From Synaphobranchus kaupii (lineage: Eukaryota > Chordata > Actinopteri > Anguilliformes > Synaphobranchidae): a stretch of DNA of 64,000 bases. The stretch lies in assembly GCA_029718625.1 (NCBI GenBank), contig CM056383.1, forward strand, positions 68,256,349-68,320,348, given 5' to 3'. The position numbers and the translations under genes are program-made. Numbering within the stretch: position 1 is the first letter of the stretch; the number at the start of each line of letters is the position of its first letter. The notes under the pieces were generated by a model. The model was given only the letters and a program-made list of their open reading frames with translations. It searched no databases and was not told the DNA's origin. Below are positions 37,588 through 49,951 of the stretch, in pieces.

Positions 37588-37883
37588 TTAACACATATAA
37601 CTGCATATATGTCATAAAGTGTAAATATAAAATATGTAGGAGAGACAGGGAATACAATCAAGACCAGATTGTCACAACACATATATAACATAAGAAATGA
37701 TAGGAAAACAGACACACACGTAGTGGCTTATTTCCTACACCATGGACTTGAAGCAGTAGAAATATTAAAATATTAGAAAATTCAAACATTAACTGGACAC
37801 AGGAGGACAGACGTAGGACAGAAAGACATTGGATTAGAAAACTCAACGCCATATTCCCAGGAGGATTAAACAAACGCTGGTAA
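37588..37883 (+). pseudogene. Penelope-like retroelement GIY-YIG endonuclease fragment (decayed)
   Basis: Translated in pieces, the plus strand gives NCIYVIKCKYK, then (one frame shifted) YVGETGNTIKTRLSQH followed by NIRNDRKTDTHVVAYFLHHG, then after a TAG and another frame change RTERHWIRKLNAIFPGGLNK. Together these follow the order of the GIY-YIG nuclease domain at the C terminus of Penelope-like retroelements: a cysteine-bearing lead-in, the YVGETG core, the basic R...H motif, and the final WI.KL....P.GLN. At least two frameshifts and a stop show it is dead. Reverse-transcriptase sequence was not seen upstream, so it is a 3' fragment. Family recognition is from memory of the motif order. 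Confidence 0.75.
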
Positions 37884-37910
37884 AACTTCAACACAAGAAG
37901 GACCAAATTC

Positions 37911-38195
37911 TTCCTACTTAAAGGCTGCAGTGCACTGAATGACCAGTGCTCTTCCTACTTAAAGGCTACAGTACACTGAATGGCCAGTACTCTTCCTACT
38001 TAAAGTCTGCAGTACACTGAATGGCCAGTGCTCTTCCTACTTAAAGGCTGCAGTACACTGAATGGCCAGTGCTCTTCCTACTTAAAGGCTGCAGTGCACT
38101 GAATGGCCAGTGCTCTTCCTACTTAAAGGCTGCAGTGCACTGAATGGCCAGTACTCTTCCTACTTAAAGGCTGCAGCACACTGAATGGCCAGTGC
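37911..38195. repeat. 41-bp tandem repeat, 7 copies
   Basis: The unit is TTCCTACTTAAAGGCTGCAG followed by TGCACTGAATGGCCAGTGC and two bases, with an exact 41-bp period and a few substitutions per unit. It begins 27 bp after the end of the GIY-YIG fragment, so it may belong to the 3' tail of that retroelement. Confidence 0.95.
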
Positions 38196-38259
38196 AAACT
38201 TTTCTTTCCCAAGGGGCCCTCATAAGGGGTAACTTGGGAAATAAACATTCTTTCCTAAA

Positions 38260-38438
38260 TCTGGTCTGGTCCTTGGTATCTGGGAACTGATGCCCACGTG
38301 TGCACCTTTAATTTCCACTCTGGTCTGGTCCTTAGTGTACCATCGGGGAACTGGCGAACACGCAGGCACCTTTAAGTTCACTCTGGTCTGGTCCTTAGTA
38401 TCTGGGAACTGATGACCAGGCACGCACCTTTACTTTCA
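38260..38438. repeat. ~59-63-bp tandem repeat, 3 copies
   Basis: Units start CTGGTCTGGTCCTTGG or CTGGTCTGGTCCTTAG at about 38261, 38320 and 38383 and include GGGAACTG and GCACCTTTAA. An isolated copy is at 37523. Confidence 0.9.
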
Positions 38439-39796
38439 AACAAAGGCCTGGGTTTATTGCATGGAAGAACATTCAGGGCTCAATACACTTTTGTGTTAGT
38501 TATGCATTTTACCCAGAATGCTCTGGTTTGCCTCTATACTCTCCCTGTTTCTCTTTGTGACAGGCCTCTGAATGCCCCTGTGTATGTGTTTACCCTAATT
38601 ACATATTAGAGGGAGTTTGGAAAGAGGTATAAAAACAAAGCAATAATACAAATTCATTGCGATTTAAATTGTGCGGCTGGATATATTGTGATGGGCCACG
38701 ATTCCGAAAAGGTTCCTTTTATTAACACTCCCTGTACAGTAAGATCTCACCCATTAAACAAATCTTAGAGTTTTATATTAAATTACAGATACACCCAGTA
38801 TCTCTGGAAGTTGTGTAAACTCACAGTGATCTTTCTGGAGGTTTATTTTTTAATCCCAAGATGGCATTATGCAATCGGCAGAGTGTGGAAAATACAGTCA
38901 GGGGAGCACACCATTAAAAGCATTAAAACACATTGCTGTGAAATTACATTTTTGTTTTATGTTAATAAACGATGGCCATTTAGATCTTATGACAAACGGC
39001 CTGTTCAATTTTATGTCTTATTTTAATATTTTTTTCCACTGCATTTCGTTTATATTGAACACTTGTCACATTGAGCCATATTTAATAATATGTTCTAATA
39101 ATGATGCCAATGTCAATTAAGAATCAGAACACTTGCGTGTAACAGCTTGAGCCTCCCCATGTCTTATGCCTTCTGTGACCAAAGACGAGTGAAAAGGGCT
39201 CCCTCCTGTGGTGAAGGGTCAGTATTACATTAACACTGTGAACGCTTGAAATGGTTCAACGCATTTTCAGCCGCCACTCAAGTATAAAACCTTCATTACT
39301 TCCTGCAAAGTTAAAAGTAGCAGCCCTCGCCTTTTTTTCCCCTTCAAAGTCATAGACATTGGATAGTTTTGAAACTTAGGTGAGAAAAAGTGCTACTTTA
39401 AAGGTCTCAAAATAGGTCAATCAAATGTCACGTATATTTAGATTTCCGTAATGTAAATAGATGTAAAATAGCTTCACTTAGCATTCAGAAATTGTGAAAA
39501 AATATCATGCACTTGTCAGCAGTCATACTTCAAAGATATTTTCTGCAATATTGAGAATTCTGTGTGCGGCGGAGTGCAGCAGGCTTATCTAGAGAACAGA
39601 TAAACCAACAACAAAATGTCACACACTTTCTGTTTGCTAACTTTAAACAATCGAGGAGTCAATTTGCGAAAGAAACATTTTCAAAATGTCGTGTTTTCTC
39701 TGTGTTATCTTGACAGTGATTGCAAACAATCTGGCATTGGCATGACTCGTTTGTTCGTCTCATAAGAAATGCATATTACATGCAGCACAACAGTGG

Positions 39797-39863
39797 GTGG
39801 CCTATACTACGAAGCAGGATTACTGAGTTAGCTGGACAACTACACTCAGTAAAACCCGGAACC
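39797..39863. mobile_element. Half-copy of the 13737-13887 palindromic MITE
   Basis: GGCCTATACTACGAAGCAGG, GTTAGCTGGACAACTACACT and CAGTAAAACCCGGAA match the left arm of the 13.7-kb element. The right arm is absent. Confidence 0.7.
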
Positions 39864-40158
39864 CTCCCAAATCTGAAACAAGGACTTAAGTAAACGTCCC
39901 CAGTGACAAGAGTTTGTATCTTTTCCGGTACTTTTCGTCCCTTTTTTTTTCTCTGAGAGTACACTCTGTTGGGTTCATGGCAGGTGAGAAGGGTGGAGCT
40001 TTGAAACAGAGACAAGTCTTGCCGGGAAAACACTGACAGATACTTGCGACGTGCCCACGTGTCATAATCATGCATGAATATTTCCTTTTTTTTTTGGGGG
40101 GGGGGGGGGGGGGATAAGGTTTTACATGGTAGACATCGACATGGCAGATGCAGGGATG

Positions 40159-40354
40159 GGATACTCAAATCTGGCCCTCGGGGACAAGTATTACTGCTGA
40201 TTTTAATTCCTTCCCTCTAATCAGGGACTTATTTAAACTTGACGCACCAGGTGAGTGTACTCTGTGGCCAATCAGTGACGTTATTGGACTACGGACTATC
40301 AGGCAGAAGATAAAACCAGCACTACTACTGGCCCCCAAGGGCCAGATTTGAGTC
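40159..40354. mobile_element. Palindromic MITE (~196 bp)
   Basis: ACTCAAATCTGGCCCTCGGG at the left and CCCAAGGGCCAGATTTGAGT at the right are inverted repeats that continue for about 45 bp (TACTGCTGATTTTA against TAAAACCAGCACTA). No clear target duplication was found. A 17-base G run (40097-40113) lies just outside. Confidence 0.75.
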
Positions 40355-40785
40355 TGACTGGACTAAGTGCTACCATAATCTCTGAGTATTGCATTGCCTG
40401 CCCATACATTACACTTGGACCCCAGAACCTGAAGACTGATACATGCTCCTCATTGTGATGTCATAAACAGATCCTTGACTTGTCACTAAATAGAACATTG
40501 AACTAATCCGTGTCGGGTCATTTCCTGTCGGAATGTATTTGTGTCATGGCATACCATGTTTTCCTACATCGGGCATTATGCACCATTTAACATGTACAGT
40601 AAGTCCATTGTCTTCTGTATGGTAGCCCATTTGGCTATGGTGGCTACCATATAGAAGGTGTGGGACTATGTGGATCCTGGAGATGCCTTACTAGCATATA
40701 GTGATCTTTTATGTGAGGGGTATATAGTCCTTATATATACTCGTTTTGTTTAATCTATTACTATGTTTGCTTAACGGCAGAGTGT

Positions 40786-40999
40786 GTACTGTCTGCGCTC
40801 TGAAGGTGGCGGTGTTCAGGAGACGCCACTGTGGAGACAGACGGCAATTACCTGTATGTGGAGCGCAATGCAGTAGCTACGCAGAGGGTAAGACAACGGC
40901 GCATTACACACCTTCCCTCAAAATCTTCACTTGTCACAGCGGTATCCACACAGGATATCTCTCTCTCTCCTCTCTCTCTCTCTCCTCCCTCTCTCCCTC

Positions 41000-41070
<71 letters not shown>
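40786..41070 (+). repeat. Dispersed repeat with attached (CT)n tail, plus-strand copy
   Basis: The body CTGTCTGCGCTCTGAA, AGACGCCACTGTGGAGAC, CTGTATGTGGAGCGCAATGC, AGTAGCTACGCAGAGG and GTCACAGCGGTATCCACACA ends in GGATATCTCTCT and a ~110-bp CT tract. The same body and tail occur inverted at 58645-58848. The class is unknown. A repeat that ends in its own microsatellite is typical of some SINE-like or Helitron-like fish repeats. Confidence 0.8.
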
Positions 41071-41073
<3 letters not shown>

Positions 41074-41479
41074 AAAAAAGTTTTAGCCAGATGTTTCATT
41101 ATACTGTAACTCCAGGAAGTATAGCCAACCCGTCGAGCAGGTGTGAAAGGGGAGTGTTCTTGAGGGGACGTCTGTCTTAATTTAATTTAAAAGAAGCCAT
41201 GTGTTAACTTCTGCCCATGACGAAGAAAATGCACTTACCATAAAGTGGACCTGAAGGTCAACATCACTGCATTGAGTATTTAAAAAAAAAAAATTTTGTT
41301 TTTCGTTGAAATGTGCTAAGAACAAATTAAAATCTAATACTGTAACGACAAAAAAATAATACGTCTTTCCTTTAACAACAACAACAAAAAATGAACGCGT
41401 TTCTTGTTTAAATAAATATATCTATTTGTGTTTGATCTTACCATAATGTTTTGATTTATTATAATTACAATATTTGATA

Positions 41480-41949
41480 AATACAAGATGCCATAATTCC
41501 ACCGGTCCTAATTTGCAGCAGTCGAGACAGGTGCTTGCAGCGCAACAAATGCGTATTTTGGCAGAGCCAAATAACCAATGGGGGAGAGCAAGGCGTGGAG
41601 AAGGGCGGAGTTTGACTGTAGTAGTCGTACCTACGACCAATCACTCGGTTGGTGGGAGGGACAGTCTTGCTGGAGGGTAGTGTCTCCCACTCCCGTGCCC
41701 CTTCGCTGTGTACTCAAACTCCAGAGGAGAGTAATGGCATGAGCAAACCATTGTATCAGGACAAGCAAAAGCGCGCCGTGGAAACTACGCTACGACTGTC
41801 TAAACTTATTTTATTGCGCACGAAACGCAGGCTAAAGCAGGGCGAAGGCACCAGGAGGAGACAATTATAATCACATCGAAAATATTGTACATCGAAAACT
41901 AGCTGTCACGACCGGACGTCTCTTCTCTTTTCTGCTAAAAAAAGAGGAT
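41480..41949 (+). promoter_or_regulatory. erbb4: erbb4 promoter / 5' leader region
   Basis: This lies upstream of the signal-peptide exon and is GC-richer than the flanking intergenic DNA. It has CCAAT boxes at 41575-41579 and 41637-41641 bracketing a GC box GGGCGG at 41603-41608. No TATA box is obvious at a suitable distance, so dispersed initiation is likely. The transcription start is not determined. Identity as a promoter is inferred from position and these motifs. Confidence 0.55.
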
Positions 41950-41967
41950 ATGTTGCTGGACATGTGA
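41950..41967 (+). promoter_or_regulatory. Upstream ORF of five codons in the erbb4 leader
   Basis: ATG TTG CTG GAC ATG TGA starts 51 bases before the main start codon and ends 33 bases before it. It contains a second ATG that ends immediately at TGA (a start-stop). If it lies in the mature leader, it could reduce or gate translation of the receptor. Confidence 0.5.
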
Positions 41968-42000
41968 ATTATAGGAGTTTACCACCACTCACCCCCGAAA

Positions 42001-42079
42001 ATGAAGCTCGCCTCCTTACTGTATTTCTTCAGCTTTCTCTTCACTTCTGTGGTGGTTCGGGTGAGCCCTTCGCAGTCAG
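42001..42079 (+). CDS. erbb4: ErbB receptor tyrosine kinase (ErbB4-like), exon 1 with signal peptide
   Basis: The start ATG (context CGAAAATGA, A at -3) opens a 26-codon frame plus one base: MKLASLLYFFSFLFTSVVVR then VSPSQS. It ends at a strong donor GTGAGT (42080-42085). This is a signal peptide: short basic n-region, hydrophobic core LLYFFSFLFTSVVV, then a small-residue cleavage region. Vertebrate ERBB4 exon 1 also begins MK, encodes about 27 residues, ends in SQS and splits the next codon after its first base, exactly as here. ERBB3 exon 1 ends SQA and begins MR. The receptor would bind neuregulins at the cell surface and signal through a cytoplasmic kinase, but none of those domains are in this window. 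Exon 2 was not found. The ikzf2 gene upstream in the same orientation agrees with the known neighbourhood. Which teleost duplicate (a or b) is unknown. Confidence 0.85.
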
Positions 42080-43388
42080 GTGAGTGACAGTTGCCCCAAT
42101 GTCTGCTTGTTTACTCTTGACTGCGTGTTTGTTTTAATCGGTTGCGCTTAGGGACAGCGCTGTAAAAATAAAATGCCCCGACTTCCAGATGGAATTTAGT
42201 GAGATAATTGAAAGCTAAATCGCATTGTTGTCTGTTTTGGATAGATATCGCCTCGGCATCTCTGCAGTGATTGTCAAGTCGTCTGAATCTTGATGAATAA
42301 TTTGCTCTGCCACACGGAAAAGGGCCACCGGAATTGTTGATTATAATTTTATTTTACTTAAGACGGTGCTTCAATTTCATTGCTTCTATAGGCAACTGGA
42401 TGAATTCTAAAGTGACATCTCTGAATCCTTCTTGTTTGTGAATTACTTAGTGTGTGGTTCAAGAAAGCACTCTATATGTATGGGCTACCGTGCATTTTTA
42501 AAGGCATCTCAAATGAAATAAGGCAGGCTAAATGCTTTAAAATCCGCACACAGAACGGCACTGTTGAATTCGCGTAGAACAGCATTGAATAATCAATACA
42601 CGTGTCCCGTGGACACAGAAGAAGCTAGCCCAGTTCTTTTTTTTTTTTTCCTTTTTCTTTTTCTTCTTCGTATTCCTGTCCCTTGTGGGAAAAGGAGTTT
42701 AACCAGTCTGCTTGTTTTCCTTATCATTGCCTCGCTCAGTGAACAATCGCTCCTGTCAGAACGACTATTGTTACTGTCAGTTGTGTCTGTGAAATAACTT
42801 GGCTCGGTTCTTAGGGGCGCCGTACCTTGCATACACGGAGTTGTTTTCATTTGCATATGATGTCCCGGATAAAGATGCAGGCTATACTTGTTCTACTATA
42901 TATCTCCCGTAGGACATTAATGGGAATAGGATCGTATATAACAAGATTTGATATACGATCCCTTTATTTAAAATTGCATACCCATAGGGACGTACTACAA
43001 CACCTTACGTCTTCATAATAGTCACCCTTCTTCCTTTTGTTATGTGGTTGTAGTAGGCTAATTGTAATTGTTGTATAGCGGTAGTATGGCTGATCATGAT
43101 CGTGTTCTGCATCGGTAATAAGTTTTTCTATGACGTGTTTTAATTTGTTTAGTTCGTTTGTGCTCTGTTTTGTGACAAATATTGATATGACACACTGAAA
43201 CTTTTTCATGCCTTCCTCATGTTTATAAAAAAAAAAGGACAGACACGTGTGTGAATTACATGGATTTCGTTCAGTGCCAGGAGTTGGAAGTAATGATGCA
43301 TTACAAATGACTACGGACTATTGGTTTATTGAGCGCATGTTTTCTTCTTCTTCTTCGTCTTTATATTAGCCTGTAATACGCATTCTTC

Positions 43389-43392
<4 letters not shown>

Positions 43393-43420
<28 letters not shown>

Positions 43421-43421
43421 G
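43393..43421. repeat. (ATT)n microsatellite
   Basis: About nine ATT triplets. A similar AAT/ATT cluster is at 44704-44762, where AAT and ATT runs are complementary and could fold. Confidence 0.9.
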
Positions 43422-46400
43422 AAGATAAACTGCGTCAATAACTTGCTTGTTCTTCAATCAACTGCTGTTAAAAGAACCAAAACATCTCGCGTAGCAGGGG
43501 TAGAAAAACTGAGCTCATTTGATTGCATGACCTTCATATAGTTTTAGAACAGATGATCATGGTCACAGGGGATCGCTGTTCTTTGTTCCGCCTCATTCTT
43601 GACCGCTTTACTCTCTGAAATACCGAGGCAGTTGTGGATGGTTCCAAATTATGCATTGCAATTCACGTGTTTTACAAAACTACGTATTTGTGCAAACGTA
43701 TAGCTTAGTCACCGGGAATAGTTAGAGATTAGCTAATAGCTGCGTTTATCATTAGAGGAGTTAAGTGCCGTTTTTATTGCGTGAGAGAATGCGACTCTCC
43801 ACACGGTGGTAGTATGAACCGTACAGCCACCGCGAAAAGCGTTGCCCCCCCTAATTTCTACAGCTCGAGGTGACGATTGAGCGGATAACCCCTTATTTTT
43901 TCTTTCTTGTTTTCGTTATTTCAGGTGCGTCAACTTCCTGCGTGCTTTTTTATTATAAGACAGTCCTATTAGCTCAGAGTGAATAGCAGCAGGCGCAGGC
44001 TGCTAACGAGCGGAGTTTCTTTTGAGGAGTTGAGTGGAAGAGTGTGCGCGCGCTCCAATGCGCTGGACTGCCTCACACACAGCCATGAAGTTATGTCGCT
44101 GAGCCGTTAATAATGAATGGGTCCCAAGTAGCCTAATTTTACTGTGCACGCGGTGGCTGCTGTGTTTAGGCTTACAATTGCTCCTATATACGTCCTGTAA
44201 ACGGGTTCATCTCGTAGCCCATGTAGTGATTTTAAAGAAAAATTACTTCCTATTTGTAGTGCTGATCATTCGCCGTATTCTCGTGCCCACGTGACAATTT
44301 AGAGTCCGACCAAGTTTTATTCAGACTTAAAACAAAGGTAACTTGCACAAATGAAACCAGTATCTAGGATACAGTATATCATCGTCATCACCACCAGCAC
44401 AATGGCTATAGGAGGTCATTTAATTCAGCTGCATGCATTGAGAGTTTGTTTAAGCGCAGACCCCATGCTGTGGTGCAGTCGGATAGGCTTTGCATTTTAG
44501 ACGGTTATCATATTGACGCGTTAGATATTTTTAAACCAACTAACACAAAGTGCACGATGATGGCGAATTAATCTTTTCGTTTTTTCCGGAATTCTGTTTG
44601 TACATTAGACCTATAAAACATAACATAGGCTGCCCATGTCAAGCGAGACAGATTTTAATTATTAGTTTACCTTGAAATAAAACGACAACAACAACAATAA
44701 AAACTAATAATAATAATAATAATAACTATTGTTATTATTATTATTGTAGCCCCATAATAATAAACGTCAGTGTTATTAATTTGTAAGTAGCCTAGTTATT
44801 TTAACATTAGTGTTAAGCTTGTAGTATTCTCATAGGGTATTGTTTCATGTACATTTCCCGGTTTATCTGTAGTTCGTTCAGGAGCATCAGGGCTTCACGT
44901 CTTGCCTGTGTGTTCCACTGTTGTTTATTATTATGCTTTTTAACTGTCGGCATTACCCCGTGGCATCTTCATGACAACAAGGAAATTCGTTTGGTGAATG
45001 GTTTTGACGTATAAGCTCGTGCTGCATTAATAGGAATGTTACAGGTGAATTATTGTTATGACGAGGCGGGGGCCTTGAGCCTATTTCGCTAGTCGTCGTG
45101 TTTGCGCCGTGTTTCAAGAGATCATCCCGCAGTCTGCCAAACGAAGCGACGCAGGCAGTGTAGGAGATGGGTGCAGTGATCTCTCAAAGCGTCCGCGTTG
45201 ATTGTCTGTTAAATTTATTCATGTATGAAACTGAAACGTACATACTTAATTTTCTACTATCGTTTCACAGTTAATGAACATAAAGACTATGACTATAAGA
45301 GGCAGAGCGCCAACTGAAGGCCTTATTTGCTCTCGAAAGCCGAAATATTTTTGGTCGTTTTAAATACGGACTTAAAGTGTTTTTTTAATAATTTTTTTTT
45401 AATATCCTATTTAAATAAAACAATTAAAATAAGAGTAGGCCTAGCCTATAATTGATTTTCTTTAATACAGTGATACAATCTAAATGGGCCTGAAAATGTC
45501 GGTTTTTCCTGACAGTTAAATGTATTTGTTTAAAACAAATAGGCAGTGCCTTGGGTTATGAAAACCAAGCAAAACTGATAAGTACATGCAATGTAATTTT
45601 CCCTCTTTCCTATCATACAGTAATTGGAATAAATGACTAAGGCTCTGTATTGCTGTCAGGGCTTTCAATATTGGGATGACCGATTCATTCGTATTCCTTG
45701 TTTCTAATGTGGCAATTTCACACTAATCCACCTGAACCGTGAAAATGACTTGTCTAGCAACGGCTGCATTTCCTTTAGTAATTGAATCGAAATTCGGTGT
45801 GTCATTAAATGAATCCGACAGTCGGTTTGGCAGCCAACTTAAGCCAACACAAGGCCGAATTCAGGGGTCTTTAGTGTCCGGAAGCGAAGTGAGAGAAAAC
45901 CAATTTGTTTCATCTCCTCGTTATCCGAACGGTAGGCTACGAGTGGGCTTCCATTACAGACGCTAATTAATGAATAGATTACAAAAGCTGTCAATCGGCC
46001 GCGCACCTGCACCTTGCCGTAGAGCCGCGATGCCGAGTGGCTCCGTGGTGGACGAGGTTTGTTGGAACTCTGATGGGAAATGCAATACAGGAAGGACAAC
46101 CTCAGACAGCCGGAGGGTGACAAGGTGTTGATTGAATTGCTTTTTGACGAAACAAATTAAGAGGCGTTGGTCGGAGGGAGGGATGCGTTTGGAGTTCGAT
46201 GTCAGGGGGAAGAGGAGACATGACGTCAGAGGCTGTCCTCCACTTTGGTCATCTGGAAAAAAAAATGAGAGGAATAATAATTGCAAATATCTCCTTCAGA
46301 ATATGAGAGATATGTGCATCAGAATATGAGAGATGCAGTCATTTGATGCGTTGGACGTGTATGCAACTCCAGCTATCCTTATGCCACACAATCTCTTCCA

Positions 46401-49330
46401 CATCACTCGATTTTACGTTAATGATCAATCTTTCTATGTCAGGCCTAACTCTAATGTATGCTATTTAAGCAAGTAATTTAGACGTGCTGCTGATTTAGTA
46501 AATACCAGATTAGATTGTGTGTGGGTGTGTTTGTGTGAGTGCACAATTTCAGTTGTAAATAAATGCTGGCTCATGCCATTCTCACTTCTCAATTGACTTC
46601 ATTCTGTTGGTTCTGTCGAATGTTAAAATGGCCATAATTTGTTTCCACTCCCATAAAGCAATGCAAGGAATAGTAATTCCATGATTTATTAGAATTTTGC
46701 AAGAAAGCACGGCCGGCGTATGGCTTGCGGAATACATTGACGATGATATTAATAATGATGGCGATCACAGTCTTGACATATTCTGGTAATATTGCGCTCA
46801 ACGTGTGACAGTTCAAAGGTGTGTGTGGTGTGTGTGTTCAAGGCACTGACGGCTTCTTCCAGGTTTAGTAGTGCAATATGACTGCACTAATAAGGCTACG
46901 GTGAGTGTGTCCTCGTTGTCCGTGGCACGGCTTTATATTTTAATCAGACTGGTGTGACATTTACAGTACAGGTTCCAGAAAAACCCAGCAGAACAGCCAA
47001 GGATATATATATAGAACAATAATCAACTTTAGCCTGGTCTAAGATGCATCAGTGACTTGTCAGAATCACAGCAAGTGACAATTACTCAGCGATAATCAAA
47101 TTAAAGTTTTAGTTGATGAAACACTGATTTATTCTGTTCGGGAAAGGGATACCGTAAGATATAATGTAGTGCCGTAGTATTTTTTCTAAACGTGATCTGC
47201 TGCCAGAAGAAGCCTTCCCATAAACAACTATGTGTCATTTTGAATTGACGTACAAGATGCAATACAATACTCACTTTAAACGCGTCCCTTAAAACTGTAT
47301 TTTGAATGAATATTGAACTGCCCATTTATGTAACCTCAGTATCATCAGGTCTGGCTCATGTTAACCACTGACTGTTATCCAAGACCCAAGGCAATGTTTT
47401 TTTTTTTTGCTCATTACTTTAGTTATTACATTATTTCTCAGTGGTTCGTTTCCACAACTGTACAAACAGTGATTACTACTTATGTTGCCAGAGTGTGTGT
47501 GTGTGCAGGACATTTTTATTTATGTGTTTTTACATTTATTTTCTAGATAGCAAAATCAAAGGTCATCATGCTACTGTAAAATATATAGTACATAGTACAT
47601 AGTACACAGGAGGAACCGGAATATCAGGAACACAACATTGGCACGGAATACCCAGCATGTTTTGAATGAGCAAAACAATACTGCATACACATATTGCCTA
47701 ATGCATCATGCCTTTTACAGTAGTATTAGAGATTGTGCGCGCACGCGTGTGTGTGTGTGTGTACGTGCGTTTGTGTGTGTGTGTGGCCTGGATTCAGTGA
47801 GCATTAAATCTGTCATTAAATCTGGCTTATGATTCAATTAAAGTGTTCATTTCCTCAAATTAAATTTTGGCGATTGCTAAACTCGGCGAACTCTGTCGGT
47901 GAAGAATGAAAACGAACACTCGTATTTAATGGTAAGTCTGAGTTGAGGACAAAATGGCTGGGTTCAGTTGGTCCTTGGGGGTCAGGTTGACCTGAGATGG
48001 AGGCGGTTGGAGAGAGACAGTGACATCAGCAGTCTGTGTGGATGGTTTCCAGTGCCTGGTTGACTCTAATCAGAACAGAATGTGAGCAATTAAACTGGTC
48101 GAGTGCCATGATCTCAGCTCTATCTCTTTTCTGCTCCGTGGAGATCAAACTAATTTGTGTTGCCGTCCTCTTGCGGAACACAGGTTGTCTCTTTAGAGAA
48201 ATATAAACAGCAATCTGTTCGTAAACACACAGCATGAAGCCTTGGGACGAGTAAGGCCCTGAGCTAATACTTCTGTGATCATTTACTGTTTTTCCCCAAA
48301 TGGGGCTGATATTAAAAATGTAACTTTAATTATTATTTTTTTAATTCAGAAACATTTTTTTTTTTTACTATTTTCTTTTGACCTTTGATAGGACACAGAG
48401 TTCCATAAAAAAAAAAAATAATAATAATAATGATTGCATAAGCTTGCTTTCGCCAGTTTGGTCGTTTCTGGCCGCGCACAGTAGAGGTCCTGTTCAGGAG
48501 TTCACGGCGCATCCAAATGTTTACACGGCGCGGCGAAGGGACCGAACGCAGCCCGCTGTGAGAGAAGGCTTTATGGACCCCGCCGAGCTGGGCCGCTCTC
48601 TCTATCTCTCTCTGGGCCGCTCTCTCTATCTCTCTCCATAGTAGGAAGAAGGAAAAAAAAGAAAAAAGGGGGTCAGATTGGCTACCCACACAGCAATAGC
48701 AGCCATTCTTTACGGCCTACTACGTCTTATTTCTCTGTTCATTGTTGGGAAAGAAATGAGGTTTGACCTCCTCATCCCTTGTTCTTTGTCGGAGAGAGAG
48801 AGAAAGAGAGAGGGGGGTGGGGGGCGGCGGCGGCGATGGGGGGTTAGCGGGCATTCATTCCGCCAGGCCCCCGTTCTCAGAGCCCTGACGGGTGTGTGTG
48901 TGTGTATGTGTGTGTGTGGGAAAGCCCTGTGCCCATATCCACGTTAGGAAGCGCTATGTTCCCTCTCCTCTCCTCTCCTCTCCTCTCTGCCCCTCATTTA
49001 AAGTCAAGAGAAAACCCAACAGCATCTTCTGCAGTCAGCTCCGGAGTTGGGGGTTGAGGGGGAGTTGGGAGGGGTGGGGGGGCGGTGTGGTAGCAATTGA
49101 CCGTGGCCGTAATCCTTCCAGACGGACCCTCCGCCCCCCACCCCCCCGCCTCCCGCCTTGAAAGAATGCGGTGCGGAAGTGAAAGGCCGGAGAATTTCTT
49201 TTTAGAGACTGGAGGATTTGTTTTCTCTACCACTTGTAATTCCTCCCAGAAGCACTTGCTGCCAGCCCCCCCCCAACCCCCCACCACCAGCCCAGCCCAG
49301 CCCACAGGCAGGAGTCAGTGACCCTTCTCC

Positions 49331-49491
<161 letters not shown>

Positions 49492-49888
49492 TTGAGCCCT
49501 CCACACTTTAACTCCTCTCTGCTTCCCTTCCCATCCCCGGTCCACAGATATCACGCTCCCGATTCGTTGCGCCGACGTTTCCCTAACGTTTCCCCTGTCG
49601 GCTGGAAATGGGTTACTCTCTCCCGGAGCGGGAAGGGTGGCCTCTATTTTCAGACTGTTCGCTCGGGCCCAAAGAGGAAAGGCATTTCTCTGAGTTATGC
49701 AAGGTAACCAATCACAGGCAAGCTCAAACTCAAAGACATTTCTAATGAAGGAAATGGCCTTTCACCCCTACTGCTTCAGGTATCTGAACCCATTAGTGTA
49801 CATTAGTCAATAGATTGTATGTGTGCAATAGCGATTGTGTGAATCGTGTTGATATTTTCGGTAGAGTGTCGCTGGGTCTATAATGGCT

Positions 49889-49889
<1 letters not shown>

Positions 49890-49934
<45 letters not shown>

Positions 49935-49951
49935 TTGTGTGTGTGTGTGTG
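49890..49951. repeat. (TG)n microsatellite
   Basis: A TG run interrupted once by GGGTGT. Confidence 0.95.

Larger units (their letters stand above)
27990..41479. other. Intergenic DNA between ikzf2 and erbb4, part 2
   Basis: No host exon was recognised. Itemised repeats cover parts of 28.58-34.2 kb and 37.5-41.1 kb. The stretches 34200-37500 and 38450-39790 are largely free of identifiable repeats. They are AT-rich and unique-looking, with occasional ATTA/TAAT-rich blocks and one 18-base G run (35780-35797). Confidence 0.6.
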
